In this document: positions 25,550 through 35,227 of the stretch, one piece after another
Position numbering within the stretch: the first letter of the stretch is position 1
Layout: every line of letters starts with the position of its first letter
The notes under the pieces: model-generated
Told to the model about the DNA's origin: nothing
Databases searched by the model: none
What the model saw: the letters and a program-made list of their open reading frames with translations, nothing else
Translations under genes and position numbers: made by a program
Assembly (NCBI RefSeq): GCF_001425045.1
Contig: NZ_LMDJ01000023.1
Coordinates: 323,420-387,419 of the forward strand
Source of the DNA: Massilia sp. Root351
Lineage (GTDB): Bacteria; Pseudomonadota; Gammaproteobacteria; Burkholderiales; Burkholderiaceae_D
Reading direction: 5' to 3'
DNA length: 64,000 bases

Positions 25550-27250
25550 TCAGTCTGCTGCGTAGATGTCGTTGTGGACGGTCTCTTTGACGAACAGGGT
25601 ACCGATGACGACCGTGACCAGCGCGATCACGATCGGGTACCACAGGCCGTAGTAGATGTCGCCCTTGAAGGCTACCAGCGCGAAAGCGGTGGTAGGCAGC
25701 AGTCCGCCAAACCAGCCGTTACCGATGTGATACGGCAGCGACATGGAGGTGTAGCGGATGCGGGTCGGGAACATCTCCACCAGCATGGCGGCAATCGGGC
25801 CGTACACCATGGTCACGTACAGCACCAGGATGAACAGCAGCAGCACCATCATCGGCTTGTTGATCTGGTCAGGATCGGCCTTGGCCGGGTAGCCTGCGGC
25901 CTTGATCGCTGCGCCAGCTTCCTTCTTGAAGGCGGTTTCCTGCTTTTTGCTTTCGTCGTTGAAGTTCAGGCCGTCAGGCGTCATGACCGCATTGAAGGAA
26001 GGCACTTCCTTGTCGCCGATCTTGATGGTGGCAACCGTGCCGGCAGGCGCATCCTGGCGGGTGTAGGCCACCGAGTTAGCCGACAGCATGGCGGTGGCGA
26101 TGTCGCACGACGATGGGAACTTCTTGGTGCCGGTCATGTTGAACTGGAAATGGCAGGACGCAGGGTCTGCCACCACCACGACTGGCGAATTTTTCAGCGC
26201 GGTTTCCAGCGCAGGGTTGCCGTAGTGGGTCAGGCCGCTAAACAGCGGGAAGTAGGTCGCGGCGGCAATCACGCAGCCACCGAGGATGATGTACTTGCGG
26301 CCGATGCGGTCCGACAGGCTGCCGAAGAAGATGAAGAACGGCGTAGCCAGCAGCAGGGCGATGGCGATCAGCACGTTGGCGGTGGCGATGTCGATCTTCA
26401 AGGTTTGCAGCATGAAGAACAGCGCGTAGAACTGGCCGGTGTACCACACCACTGCCTGGCCCATGGTCAGGCCGATCAGCGCCAGGATCACGATCTTGGC
26501 GTTTTTCCACTGGCCGAAGGCTTCGCTCAGCGGCGCCTTGGATACTTTGCCTTCCGCTTTCATCTTGGCGAATGCAGGCGACTCATTCATGGCCAGGCGG
26601 ATCCACACCGAGATACCCAGCAGCAGCACGGAGACCAGGAAGGGAATGCGCCAGCCCCAGGCGTTGAACGCTTCTTCGCCGGTAGCCATGCGGGTACCCA
26701 GGATCACCATCAGCGACAGGAAGAAGCCCAGCGTGGCGGTGGTCTGGATCCAGGCGGTGAACAGGCCGCGCTTGCCGTGCGGTGCGTGCTCGGCCACATA
26801 GGTTGCCGCGCCGCCGTACTCGCCGCCCAGCGCCAGGCCTTGCAAAATGCGCAGCGTGACCAGGATGATGGGGGCGGCAATGCCGATTGCTGCGTAGCCC
26901 GGCAGCAAGCCGACGATGAAGGTCGACAAGCCCATGATCAGGATGGTGATCAGGAAGGTGTACTTACGGCCGATCATGTCGCCCAGGCGGCCGAATACCA
27001 GCGCACCGAATGGACGGACGATGAAGCCGGCGGCGAAGGCCAGAAGTGCGAAAATGAAGGTGGTGGTGGGGTCGCCGATAAAGAACTGCTTGGCGATGAT
27101 GGATGCGAGCGAGCCGTACAGATAAAAATCGTACCACTCGAATACTGTGCCTAGTGAGGACGCGAAGATAACTTTCTTTTCTTCCGCCGTCATGGGCGCT
27201 GCTTTGCCCACGTTGCGCGCGCCATTGGCGGTGCCGGATGCTGTTGCCAT
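25550..27250 (-). CDS. MFS transporter, metabolite:proton symporter (MHS) family
   Basis: The protein is 566 residues with 12 predicted membrane helices. It carries the MHS hallmarks: SSLGTVFEWYDFYLYGSLA in helix 1, RPFGALVFGRLGDMIGRKY in the helix 2-3 loop and GLALGGEYGGAATYVAEHAP later. The family imports organic acids, betaine or shikimate-like compounds. Unusually, about 115 residues (roughly 340-460) between helices form a soluble, probably periplasmic insert with two cysteines. The ATG at 27250 is preferred because GGAG lies nine bases upstream; another ATG four codons earlier overlaps that site. It is divergent from the acyl-CoA operon, suggesting import of one of its substrates. Confidence 0.87.
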   Translation of the reverse strand: MATASGTANGARNVGKAAPMTAEEKKVIFASSLGTVFEWYDFYLYGSLASIIAKQFFIGDPTTTFIFALLAFAAGFIVRPFGALVFGRLGDMIGRKYTFLITILIMGLSTFIVGLLPGYAAIGIAAPIILVTLRILQGLALGGEYGGAATYVAEHAPHGKRGLFTAWIQTTATLGFFLSLMVILGTRMATGEEAFNAWGWRIPFLVSVLLLGISVWIRLAMNESPAFAKMKAEGKVSKAPLSEAFGQWKNAKIVILALIGLTMGQAVVWYTGQFYALFFMLQTLKIDIATANVLIAIALLLATPFFIFFGSLSDRIGRKYIILGGCVIAAATYFPLFSGLTHYGNPALETALKNSPVVVVADPASCHFQFNMTGTKKFPSSCDIATAMLSANSVAYTRQDAPAGTVATIKIGDKEVPSFNAVMTPDGLNFNDESKKQETAFKKEAGAAIKAAGYPAKADPDQINKPMMVLLLFILVLYVTMVYGPIAAMLVEMFPTRIRYTSMSLPYHIGNGWFGGLLPTTAFALVAFKGDIYYGLWYPIVIALVTVVIGTLFVKETVHNDIYAAD

Positions 27251-27463
27251 GATTGTCTCCATATAATTATTAAACCCCGACAGCTAACGAGTTGTTACTT
27301 TATTAGCCTGAATGCACTATGGACGCGAAACCTTACGTCAGGCTTGCTTCAAACTTACGCAGAACTTACACGCCGCGCCGCTTGAATAAATTTGCGAACG
27401 ACCGTACTAAAATATGCTATTCTCAATCCATCGACTACAACACTTCCAACCTGGAGACAGAAA

Positions 27464-28642
<1,179 letters not shown>

Positions 28643-28660
28643 GGCGGCACAGCAGCAAGC

Positions 28661-28686
28661 ACGGGCGCTCGGAGAAGCGCCCGTTT
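28661..28686 (+). terminator. Terminator-like hairpin between thiolase and acyl-CoA dehydrogenase
   Basis: acgggcgct (28661-28669) and agcgcccgt (28676-28684) form a 9-bp stem with a 6-base loop, followed by only three T. It may partially terminate or process the message, so expression of thiolase could exceed that of the downstream genes. Confidence 0.5.
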
Positions 28687-28710
28687 CATAACTAGATCGT
28701 CGAGACTACT

Positions 28711-30591
28711 ATGCAATCCAAACTCCTGTCGCGGCGCGACATCGATTTCCTGTTGTATGAATGGCTGGACGTGGAATCGCTAAACCAGCGGCCGCGCTTC
28801 CAGGACCATAGCCGCGAGACCTTCAACGCGGCCATCGACACGGCCGAGCAGATCGCCACCGACCTGTTCGCGCCGCACAACAAGAAGAGCGACCAGGAAG
28901 AACCGCATACGGTGCCGGGCGAGCACTGCCTGGAAGTGAAGATCATCCCCGAAGTGAAAGCCGCGCTGGACGCCTACGTCGGCGCCGGCCTGATGGCGGC
29001 GGGCCAGGACTATGAACTGGGCGGCATGCAGCTGCCGGTGACGGTGGAGAAGGTGCTGGCGGCGTACTTCACGGCGGCCAACGTGTCCACCACGTCGTAT
29101 CTGTTCCTCACCATCGGCAACGCCAATACGCTGCTCAAGACCGGCACGCCGCAACAGGTGCGCCGCTTCGTGCAGCCCATGTTCGAGGGCCGCTACTTCG
29201 GCACCATGTGCTTGTCCGAGCCACAGGCCGGTTCCAGCCTGTCCGACATCACCACCCGCGCCGAACCCGATCCAGCCCCCGGTCCCGAAGGCGAGCGCCA
29301 GTACCGCCTGACCGGCAACAAGATGTGGATCTCGGCCGGCGAGCATGACCTGGCCGGCAATATCGTGCACCTGGTGCTGGCCAAGATCCCCGGCCCGGAC
29401 GGCAAGCTGATTCCCGGAGTGAAAGGCATTTCGCTGTTCATCGTGCCCAAGTTCCTGGTCAACGACGACGGCACGCTGGGCGAGCGCAACGATGTGGTGC
29501 TGGCTGGCCTGAACCACAAGATGGGCAACCGGGGCACCAGCAACTGCCTGCTCAACTTCGGCGAGGGCAAGTTCAAGCCGCAGGGCAAAGGCGGCGCCAT
29601 CGGCTACTTGGTCGGCAATGCGCACCAGGGCCTGGCCAATATGTTCCACATGATGAACGAGGCGCGCATCGGCGTGGGCGCGGGCGCGGCGGTGCTGGGC
29701 TATACCGGCTACCTGCACGCGCTGGACTACGCGCGCAACCGTCCGCAAGGCCGCCACCCGGCCGCCAAGGACCCGGCGCAGCCGCAGCTGCCCATTATTG
29801 CGCACACCGACGTGCGGCGCATGCTGCTGGCGCAGAAGGCCTACTGCGAAGGCGCCCTGGCGCTGGTGCTGTACAGCTCCCGCCTGGTGGACGAGCAGCA
29901 CACGGCAGCCACGCCGCAAGCGCGCGAGCATGCCGGCCGCCTGCTGGATTTCCTCACGCCCATCACCAAGTCCTGGCCCTCGCAATGGTGCGTGGAGGCC
30001 AACAGCCTGGCAATCCAGGTGCACGGCGGTTACGGCTACACCCGCGAATACAACGTGGAGCAGTTCTATCGCGACAACCGCCTGAACGCCATCCACGAAG
30101 GCACGCACGGCATCCACGGGCTGGACCTGCTGGGCCGCAAGGTGTCCATGCAGGAGGGCGCGCTGTTCAAGGCCTTCGCAGGCGAAGTGCGCAAGACGGT
30201 GGACCGCGCCGCGTCGGCCAACCCGCATCACGCGCTGTCGGCCGAACTGTGCGCGCAGGCGGACGCATTGGCCGCCGCGCTGCGCCGCACCAGCCACGTG
30301 ACGCAGGCCCTGTACGCGGCGGGCGACATGAACAAGACCCTGGCCAACGCCAGCACCTACCTGGAAGCCATGGGCCACATCGTGGTGGCGTGGATGTGGC
30401 TGGAGCAGGCCGTGGTGGCCGCGCGCAGCCTGGCCGAAGGCGCTGCCGGAGAGGACGCCAATTTCTATCACGGCAAGCTGCAAGCCTGCCGCTACTTCTT
30501 CCGCTGGGAGCTGCCCAAAGTGCAGCAACAGCTGGATTTGCTGGAAAGTATAGACACGACCACGCTCGACATGCAGGATGCGTGGTTTTGA
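28711..30591 (+). CDS. Acyl-CoA dehydrogenase (FAD), long form
   Basis: The 626-residue protein has the acyl-CoA dehydrogenase N, middle (CLSEPQAGSSLSDI; KMWISAGEHDL) and C domains, plus a C-terminal extension of about 120 residues as in the AcdC/FadE5-like group with a second C-terminal domain. The catalytic base is probably the Glu in NAIHEGTHGIHGLDLLGRKV, in the position used by this subgroup. It catalyses alpha,beta-dehydrogenation of acyl-CoA, passing electrons to ETF. Its location after thiolase and before SDR genes supports beta-oxidation-type catabolism. Confidence 0.92.
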   Translation: MQSKLLSRRDIDFLLYEWLDVESLNQRPRFQDHSRETFNAAIDTAEQIATDLFAPHNKKSDQEEPHTVPGEHCLEVKIIPEVKAALDAYVGAGLMAAGQDYELGGMQLPVTVEKVLAAYFTAANVSTTSYLFLTIGNANTLLKTGTPQQVRRFVQPMFEGRYFGTMCLSEPQAGSSLSDITTRAEPDPAPGPEGERQYRLTGNKMWISAGEHDLAGNIVHLVLAKIPGPDGKLIPGVKGISLFIVPKFLVNDDGTLGERNDVVLAGLNHKMGNRGTSNCLLNFGEGKFKPQGKGGAIGYLVGNAHQGLANMFHMMNEARIGVGAGAAVLGYTGYLHALDYARNRPQGRHPAAKDPAQPQLPIIAHTDVRRMLLAQKAYCEGALALVLYSSRLVDEQHTAATPQAREHAGRLLDFLTPITKSWPSQWCVEANSLAIQVHGGYGYTREYNVEQFYRDNRLNAIHEGTHGIHGLDLLGRKVSMQEGALFKAFAGEVRKTVDRAASANPHHALSAELCAQADALAAALRRTSHVTQALYAAGDMNKTLANASTYLEAMGHIVVAWMWLEQAVVAARSLAEGAAGEDANFYHGKLQACRYFFRWELPKVQQQLDLLESIDTTTLDMQDAWF

Positions 30592-30619
30592 ATTTTAATC
30601 TCAGCAGGAGACCAACGAT

Positions 30620-31402
30620 ATGCGTACTACCCAAGAACTATTCAGCCTGCAAGGCAAAACCGCACTGGTAACCGGCGGCTCGCGCGGCCTGGGCCTGCAA
30701 ATGGCGCTGGCGCTGGGCGAGCAGGGCGCCAAGGTGGTGCTGTCCTCGCGCAAGCAGGCAGACCTGGACGAAGCCGTGGCCATCCTGGCCAAGCATGGCG
30801 TGACCGCCTACGCCATCGCGGCGGACCTGGGCAAGGAAGCCGCCGTCGGCCCGCTGGTGGACGCGGCAATGGAAAAGCTGGGCGGCCATATCGACATCCT
30901 GGTCAATAATGCCGGCGCCACCTGGGGCGCGCCGGCCGAAGACTACCCACTGGAAGCGTGGGACAAGGTGATGAACCTGAACATCCGCAGCATTTTCCTG
31001 GTGTCGCAGGCGGTGGGCAAGCGCTCCATGATTCCGCGCAAGTATGGGCGCATCATCAACATCGCGTCGATTGCCGGCCTGGCCGGCAATCCGCCGGGCA
31101 TGCAGACCATCGCCTACAACACCTCCAAGGCGGCAGTGATCAACTTCACCCGCACCCTGGCGGCGGAATGGGGCGTGCATGGCATCACGGTCAACGCCAT
31201 TGCGCCTGGCTTCTTCCCTTCCAAGATGACGGCCGGCCTGCTGGCCGCGCTGGGCGAAGAGCAGATGGCCGCCGAAGCGCCGCTGCGCCGCCTGGGCGAC
31301 GATGAAGACCTGAAAGGGCCGGTGGTGCTGCTGGCGTCCGACGCGGGCAAGCACATCACCGGCCAGACCCTGCCTGTCGACGGCGGCGTGTCCGCGCTGT
31401 AA
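30620..31402 (+). CDS. Short-chain dehydrogenase/reductase
   Basis: The 260-residue classical SDR has the cofactor motif TGGSRGLG near residue 17, NNAG, and the catalytic Y166-x3-K170 (YNTSK). It ends with the usual GQTLPVDGG. The arginine or serine following the glycine motif suggests NADP(H), though this is tentative. Oxidation of a 3-hydroxyacyl-CoA or a related alcohol would fit the operon. An AGGAG ribosome site precedes the ATG. Confidence 0.92.
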   Translation: MRTTQELFSLQGKTALVTGGSRGLGLQMALALGEQGAKVVLSSRKQADLDEAVAILAKHGVTAYAIAADLGKEAAVGPLVDAAMEKLGGHIDILVNNAGATWGAPAEDYPLEAWDKVMNLNIRSIFLVSQAVGKRSMIPRKYGRIINIASIAGLAGNPPGMQTIAYNTSKAAVINFTRTLAAEWGVHGITVNAIAPGFFPSKMTAGLLAALGEEQMAAEAPLRRLGDDEDLKGPVVLLASDAGKHITGQTLPVDGGVSAL

Positions 31403-31413
31403 GGAGACCTGCA

Positions 31414-32409
31414 ATGACTACCTACCAGCGCATCGTCCTCGCTTCCCGCCCAAGCGGCGAAGTCCAGGCCAGTAACTTCCGCCTGGAGACTGCCGAGATC
31501 CCGGCGATCGCCGACGGCCAGATCCTGATCCGCAACCACTACTTGTCGCTGGACCCCTACATGCGCGGCCGCATGAGCGACGCCAAGAGCTACGCCGAAC
31601 CGCAGCCGCTGGACGCCACCATGATAGGCGGGACCGTTGGCCAGGTGATCGCATCGACGCACCCCAAGTTCGCTGCGGGCGATTTCGTGGCCGGCATGTT
31701 CGGCTGGTCCGAGATCGGCGTATCCGACGGCGCGCTGCTGCGCAAGCTCGATACCACGCACATCCCGCTGTCTGCCTACCTGGGTCCGGTCGGCATGCCC
31801 GGCATGACCGCATGGTTCGGCTTCAACCAGATCATGCAGCCGAAAGCCGGCGAGACGGTGGTCGTGTCGGCAGCCAGCGGCGCGGTGGGCAGCGTGGTGG
31901 GCCAGTTGGCCAAGCTGCGCGGCTGCCGCGCGGTAGGCATCGCCGGCGGCAAGGACAAGTGCGACTACGTGGTCAATGAGCTGGGCTTCGACGCCTGCAT
32001 TGATTACAAGGCCGGCAAGCTGGACGCGGACCTGGCGGCCGCCACACCGGACGGCATCGACGCCATCTTCGAAAACGTGGGCGGCGCGGTGTTCGACGCC
32101 GCGCTGGCGCGCACCAACGCGTTCGCCCGCGTCGCGCTGTGCGGCATGATCGCCGGCTACAACGGCGAAGACGTCCCGATCCGCAATGCGCGCGTGCTGC
32201 TGACCAACCGCCTGACGGTGCGCGGCTTCATCGTCTCCGAACACATCGAGCTGTGGCCGCAGGGCCTGGGCGAACTGGGCGGCCTGGTCGCCACCGGCAA
32301 GCTCAAATACCGCGAATCGGTGGCGCAAGGCCTGGCCGCCGCGCCGGAGGCATTCATGGGCCTCCTCAAAGGCAAAAACTTCGGCAAGCAACTGGTAAAA
32401 CTGATTTAA
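31414..32409 (+). CDS. NADP-dependent medium-chain reductase (CurA / prostaglandin-reductase type)
   Basis: The 331-residue zinc-free MDR protein shows SLDPYMRGRMSD near residue 47, PGMTAWFGFNQI and the nucleotide loop SAASGAVGSVVGQLAKLRGC, all typical of the NADPH-dependent 2-alkenal/curcumin reductase family. These enzymes reduce alpha,beta-unsaturated carbonyls. It starts 11 bp after the SDR stop and 11 bp before the next SDR, within the CoA-ester operon. It may remove reactive enals or reduce an unsaturated intermediate. Confidence 0.9.
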   Translation: MTTYQRIVLASRPSGEVQASNFRLETAEIPAIADGQILIRNHYLSLDPYMRGRMSDAKSYAEPQPLDATMIGGTVGQVIASTHPKFAAGDFVAGMFGWSEIGVSDGALLRKLDTTHIPLSAYLGPVGMPGMTAWFGFNQIMQPKAGETVVVSAASGAVGSVVGQLAKLRGCRAVGIAGGKDKCDYVVNELGFDACIDYKAGKLDADLAAATPDGIDAIFENVGGAVFDAALARTNAFARVALCGMIAGYNGEDVPIRNARVLLTNRLTVRGFIVSEHIELWPQGLGELGGLVATGKLKYRESVAQGLAAAPEAFMGLLKGKNFGKQLVKLI

Positions 32410-32420
32410 GGCTGACACGA

Positions 32421-33335
32421 ATGAAAAACTTCCAAGACAAAGTAGCCGTCATCACCGGTGGCGCAGCGGGCCTGGGCCGCGAATTCGCCATCAAGGCGCA
32501 TAAGCTGGGCATGAAGCTGGTACTGGCCGACGTGCAGCAGGACACGCTGGACAAGACCGTGGCCGAACTGAAGGAGCAGGGCGCGCAGGTGATCGGCCTG
32601 ATCTGCGACGTGCGCAAGGGTGAGCAGGTGCAGGCGCTGGCCGACGCTACCATGAAGGAGTTCGGCTCGGTGCACCTGGTATTCAACAACGCCGGCGTGG
32701 GCTCGGGTGGCCTGATCTGGGAAAACACGGTGGCGGACTGGGAGTGGGTGCTGGGCGTGAACGTGTGGGGCGTGATCCACGGCGTGCGCATCTTCACCAG
32801 GCTGATGCTCGAATGCGCGAAGAAGGAGGAGGGCTACGAGGGTCATATCGTCAACACGTCGTCGATGGCCGGGGTGGTGAATCCGACCGCGATGGGCGTC
32901 TACAACGTGTCCAAACACGCGGTGGTGTCGCTGTCCGAAACGCTGTACCACGACCTGAGCCTGGTGGACGCGCCTATCGGCGCCTCGGTGCTGTGCCCGT
33001 TCTTCGTCCCGACCGGCATCAACCAGTCGCACCGCAACCGCCCGGACGACGTGAAGATGGACGCCAAGCCGACCCGCAGCCAGCTGGCCTCGCAGGCCAT
33101 GACGGACAAGGCCGTCAGCTCCGGCAAGGTGACCGCCGAAGACGTGGCCAACATCACCTTCCAGGCGATCGAGGATGGCCAGTTCTACATCTACACGCAT
33201 CCGCAGGCGCTGGGCGGCCTGAAGACGCGCATGGAAGACATGATTTCCGGCCGCAATCCGACCGATCCCAACGACGCCACCCCGCACATCCGGCAGATGC
33301 TGAAGGACATGGTCAAAGGCGGTGGCGCAGCCTGA
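32421..33335 (+). CDS. Short-chain dehydrogenase/reductase (long C-terminal variant)
   Basis: The 304-residue SDR has TGGAAGLG near residue 13, NNAG and the active site Y161-x3-K165 (YNVSK). Its C-terminal part of about 80 residues is longer than in classical SDRs and ends in a glycine-rich tail. An Asp after the second strand (LVLADVQ) favours NAD(H). It is the second SDR of the operon and clearly different from the first, so the two probably act on different intermediates. The ATG at 32421 lies 11 bp after the MDR gene. Confidence 0.9.
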   Translation: MKNFQDKVAVITGGAAGLGREFAIKAHKLGMKLVLADVQQDTLDKTVAELKEQGAQVIGLICDVRKGEQVQALADATMKEFGSVHLVFNNAGVGSGGLIWENTVADWEWVLGVNVWGVIHGVRIFTRLMLECAKKEEGYEGHIVNTSSMAGVVNPTAMGVYNVSKHAVVSLSETLYHDLSLVDAPIGASVLCPFFVPTGINQSHRNRPDDVKMDAKPTRSQLASQAMTDKAVSSGKVTAEDVANITFQAIEDGQFYIYTHPQALGGLKTRMEDMISGRNPTDPNDATPHIRQMLKDMVKGGGAA

Positions 33336-33358
33336 TTCCATATGCGACAATCCTGCGC

Positions 33359-33790
33359 ATGAATACTGCGCACGATATTCGCTTCGGCGACTGGAGCACC
33401 CTGCAACAAGACGCAAAGGCCATCCGCATGGAGGTCTTCGTGGTGGAGCAGAACGTTCCCGCCGAGCTGGAAATGGATGACAACGACGCGGCATGCCTGC
33501 ATGCCGTGGCCTACGACGCGGCCGGCGCGCCCATCGGCACCGGCCGCCTGCTGCCGGACGGGCATATCGGCCGCATGGCCGTGCGCAAGCCGGCGCGCGG
33601 CAGCGGGATCGGCGGCGCACTGCTGCAAGGGCTGATGGCCCAGGCCAAGCTGCGCGGCCACAAGACCGTGGTGCTGGGTGCGCAGACGCATGCGGCGCCA
33701 TTCTACGAAAAGCATGGTTTCTCCATCGTCGGCGACGAGTTCACCGAAGCCGGCATTCCCCACGTCGAGATGACGCATATGTTCGCCTGA
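33359..33790 (+). CDS. GNAT family N-acetyltransferase (ElaA-like)
   Basis: The 143-residue single-domain GNAT begins with an ElaA-like region (RMEVFVVEQNVPAELEMDDND) and carries the CoA loop RKPARGSGIGGALL near residue 80 and a late HAAPFYEKHGF. It lies 23 bp after the last SDR and is probably the last gene of that transcript, though its role there is unclear. The stop codon is embedded in an 11-bp tandem repeat. Confidence 0.88.
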   Translation: MNTAHDIRFGDWSTLQQDAKAIRMEVFVVEQNVPAELEMDDNDAACLHAVAYDAAGAPIGTGRLLPDGHIGRMAVRKPARGSGIGGALLQGLMAQAKLRGHKTVVLGAQTHAAPFYEKHGFSIVGDEFTEAGIPHVEMTHMFA

Positions 33791-33815
33791 TTGTCGCCTG
33801 ATTGTCGCCTGACTG
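33784..33815 (+). repeat. 11-bp tandem repeat giving stops in all three frames
   Basis: cgcctgattgt occurs at 33784-33794 and 33795-33805, followed by a third, imperfect copy cgcctgactg at 33806-33815. Each unit contains a TGA (33788, 33799, 33810), and because 11 is not a multiple of three these stops fall in all three frames. Confidence 0.85.
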
Positions 33816-33847
33816 CGGCAGCCAGGTCCTGCCGGTCGCCAGCCGGG

Positions 33848-35227
33848 TCAGTAGCGGTACCACGCGCCAACGTAGGCGTAGCCGCCCGACGGCCGGCCTG
33901 CGCGGTTCAGCACTGAGCCGGCATTGAAGCGCTCAATATTGAGGCTAAGCGTCAACGCAGGCTCCGGCGACCAGCTGGCAACCACGCGCAACAGCCCTCC
34001 TATCTCGTGGCCCGCCACGTTCTGCGTGCCGGCATAGGCGCGCATACCGCCCGCATAGGCCGCATCGCGCTCCGTATAGCGGCGTGCAAAGCCGTATTCT
34101 GCCGACAGCCTGGTCTGTGCCGTGGGCGCCAGCGCCAGGCCGGGCGTTACCATGACGAGATTGCTCAAACTGAGAAACTGGCCTTCGCCCAGGTAGTTGG
34201 AGCTGGCGTACAGCTGGTTGAAGCTGCGCTGGGGAGCGCTGGCAGGTGCAACGCTGCCATCGGCTCCGCTGCCATCGATGCGCCCGCCCGAGGCCACGTC
34301 CAGCCGCGCGGTGATACGCGGCTTCCAGCCTTGGCCGGACAATGCGAGACTGTGGACGGCAAACAGCGCCCACGCTTCGGTCTTGCGGCCTGGACTGCTC
34401 CCTCCCACTCCGCTTGCCGGCATGGCGCCACCCGCAGCCGGGACGGTGTACCGGCCTGCCTGGTGCGCCAGCGTCCAGTCGAACGCCAGCCGGCCGCTGC
34501 GGCCCCAGATGCGCAGACCGAGGGTGTCGCGCTTGTCGAGTCCTGTGCGTCCGCCGAGACGGAAGGCTGGATTCTTGGTGCGCAGCCAGAACGGATCGAG
34601 CGAGAGCGCCGCCTCCCCGTTGCCAGCATCGCCCGGCATGGCGAGGTTTGCGCTGAGCCCCTGCAGCCGCTCGGCGTGATTAATCTTCTCATCGAAAGGA
34701 CCGCGCCGCAGCGTGGTCGCCCGCAAGTCGAACGCGGTAACGCGCAAAGCGCCGTCCTTGCCGTACAGCCGTACTCCGTTCCAGCTGCGGTGGATATTCG
34801 GGCCGTCGCCTACGCTGAGCAGCTGTTTCGGTCCGTCGGCGAATTCCTGCCGGCCTAGCGCCGCCCCGATGACGGCGCTTCCCATGCTGGCGCTGGCGTC
34901 GGCGTAAAACTGCTGCAGCGACACCGTGTTCTGGAAGTTGGCGCCGGCACTGTCCCGGCGCCCCGCAACCTGCCCGGTGCCGGCCTCGCCAACCAGGCGC
35001 AGATTCGGGCCGAGGTGCAGCTTGGCGCCCAGGATGCCGCGAAACAGCGTTTGCCGGTAGTCGTTGCCTCGCACGGCCTGGGCGTTGTTGAAGCTGTCGT
35101 AGCGCAAGCGTGCCTCACCGTTCAGCGCAAACGCCGGCTCGCCAAGCGCCCACGACGGGCACTGCGCCGCCCCCAGCAACACGCTTGCCAGCCCCGCGCG
35201 GATGGCGTTTGATGCCGACGGCTTCAA
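33848..35227 (-). CDS. Alginate-export-type outer-membrane porin
   Basis: The 459-residue protein has a signal peptide ending near Ala34 (WALGEPAFA) and then alternating beta-strand sequence up to a C-terminal aromatic residue (YVGAWYRY), as expected for an outer-membrane barrel. Motifs such as NGEARLRYDSFNN and LGRQEFADGP match the alginate_exp (AlgE-like) porin family. The start is a TTG at 35227 that overlaps the TGA of the upstream MFS gene as TTGA, implying coupled translation. An efflux pump and outer-membrane channel pair is suggested. The substrate is unknown. Confidence 0.82.
   Translation of the reverse strand: MKPSASNAIRAGLASVLLGAAQCPSWALGEPAFALNGEARLRYDSFNNAQAVRGNDYRQTLFRGILGAKLHLGPNLRLVGEAGTGQVAGRRDSAGANFQNTVSLQQFYADASASMGSAVIGAALGRQEFADGPKQLLSVGDGPNIHRSWNGVRLYGKDGALRVTAFDLRATTLRRGPFDEKINHAERLQGLSANLAMPGDAGNGEAALSLDPFWLRTKNPAFRLGGRTGLDKRDTLGLRIWGRSGRLAFDWTLAHQAGRYTVPAAGGAMPASGVGGSSPGRKTEAWALFAVHSLALSGQGWKPRITARLDVASGGRIDGSGADGSVAPASAPQRSFNQLYASSNYLGEGQFLSLSNLVMVTPGLALAPTAQTRLSAEYGFARRYTERDAAYAGGMRAYAGTQNVAGHEIGGLLRVVASWSPEPALTLSLNIERFNAGSVLNRAGRPSGGYAYVGAWYRY

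Noticed and set aside
30592..30619. A possible separate promoter before the first SDR gene
   Set aside because: The gap is only 28 bp and holds just the ribosome site, so co-transcription is the simpler reading.
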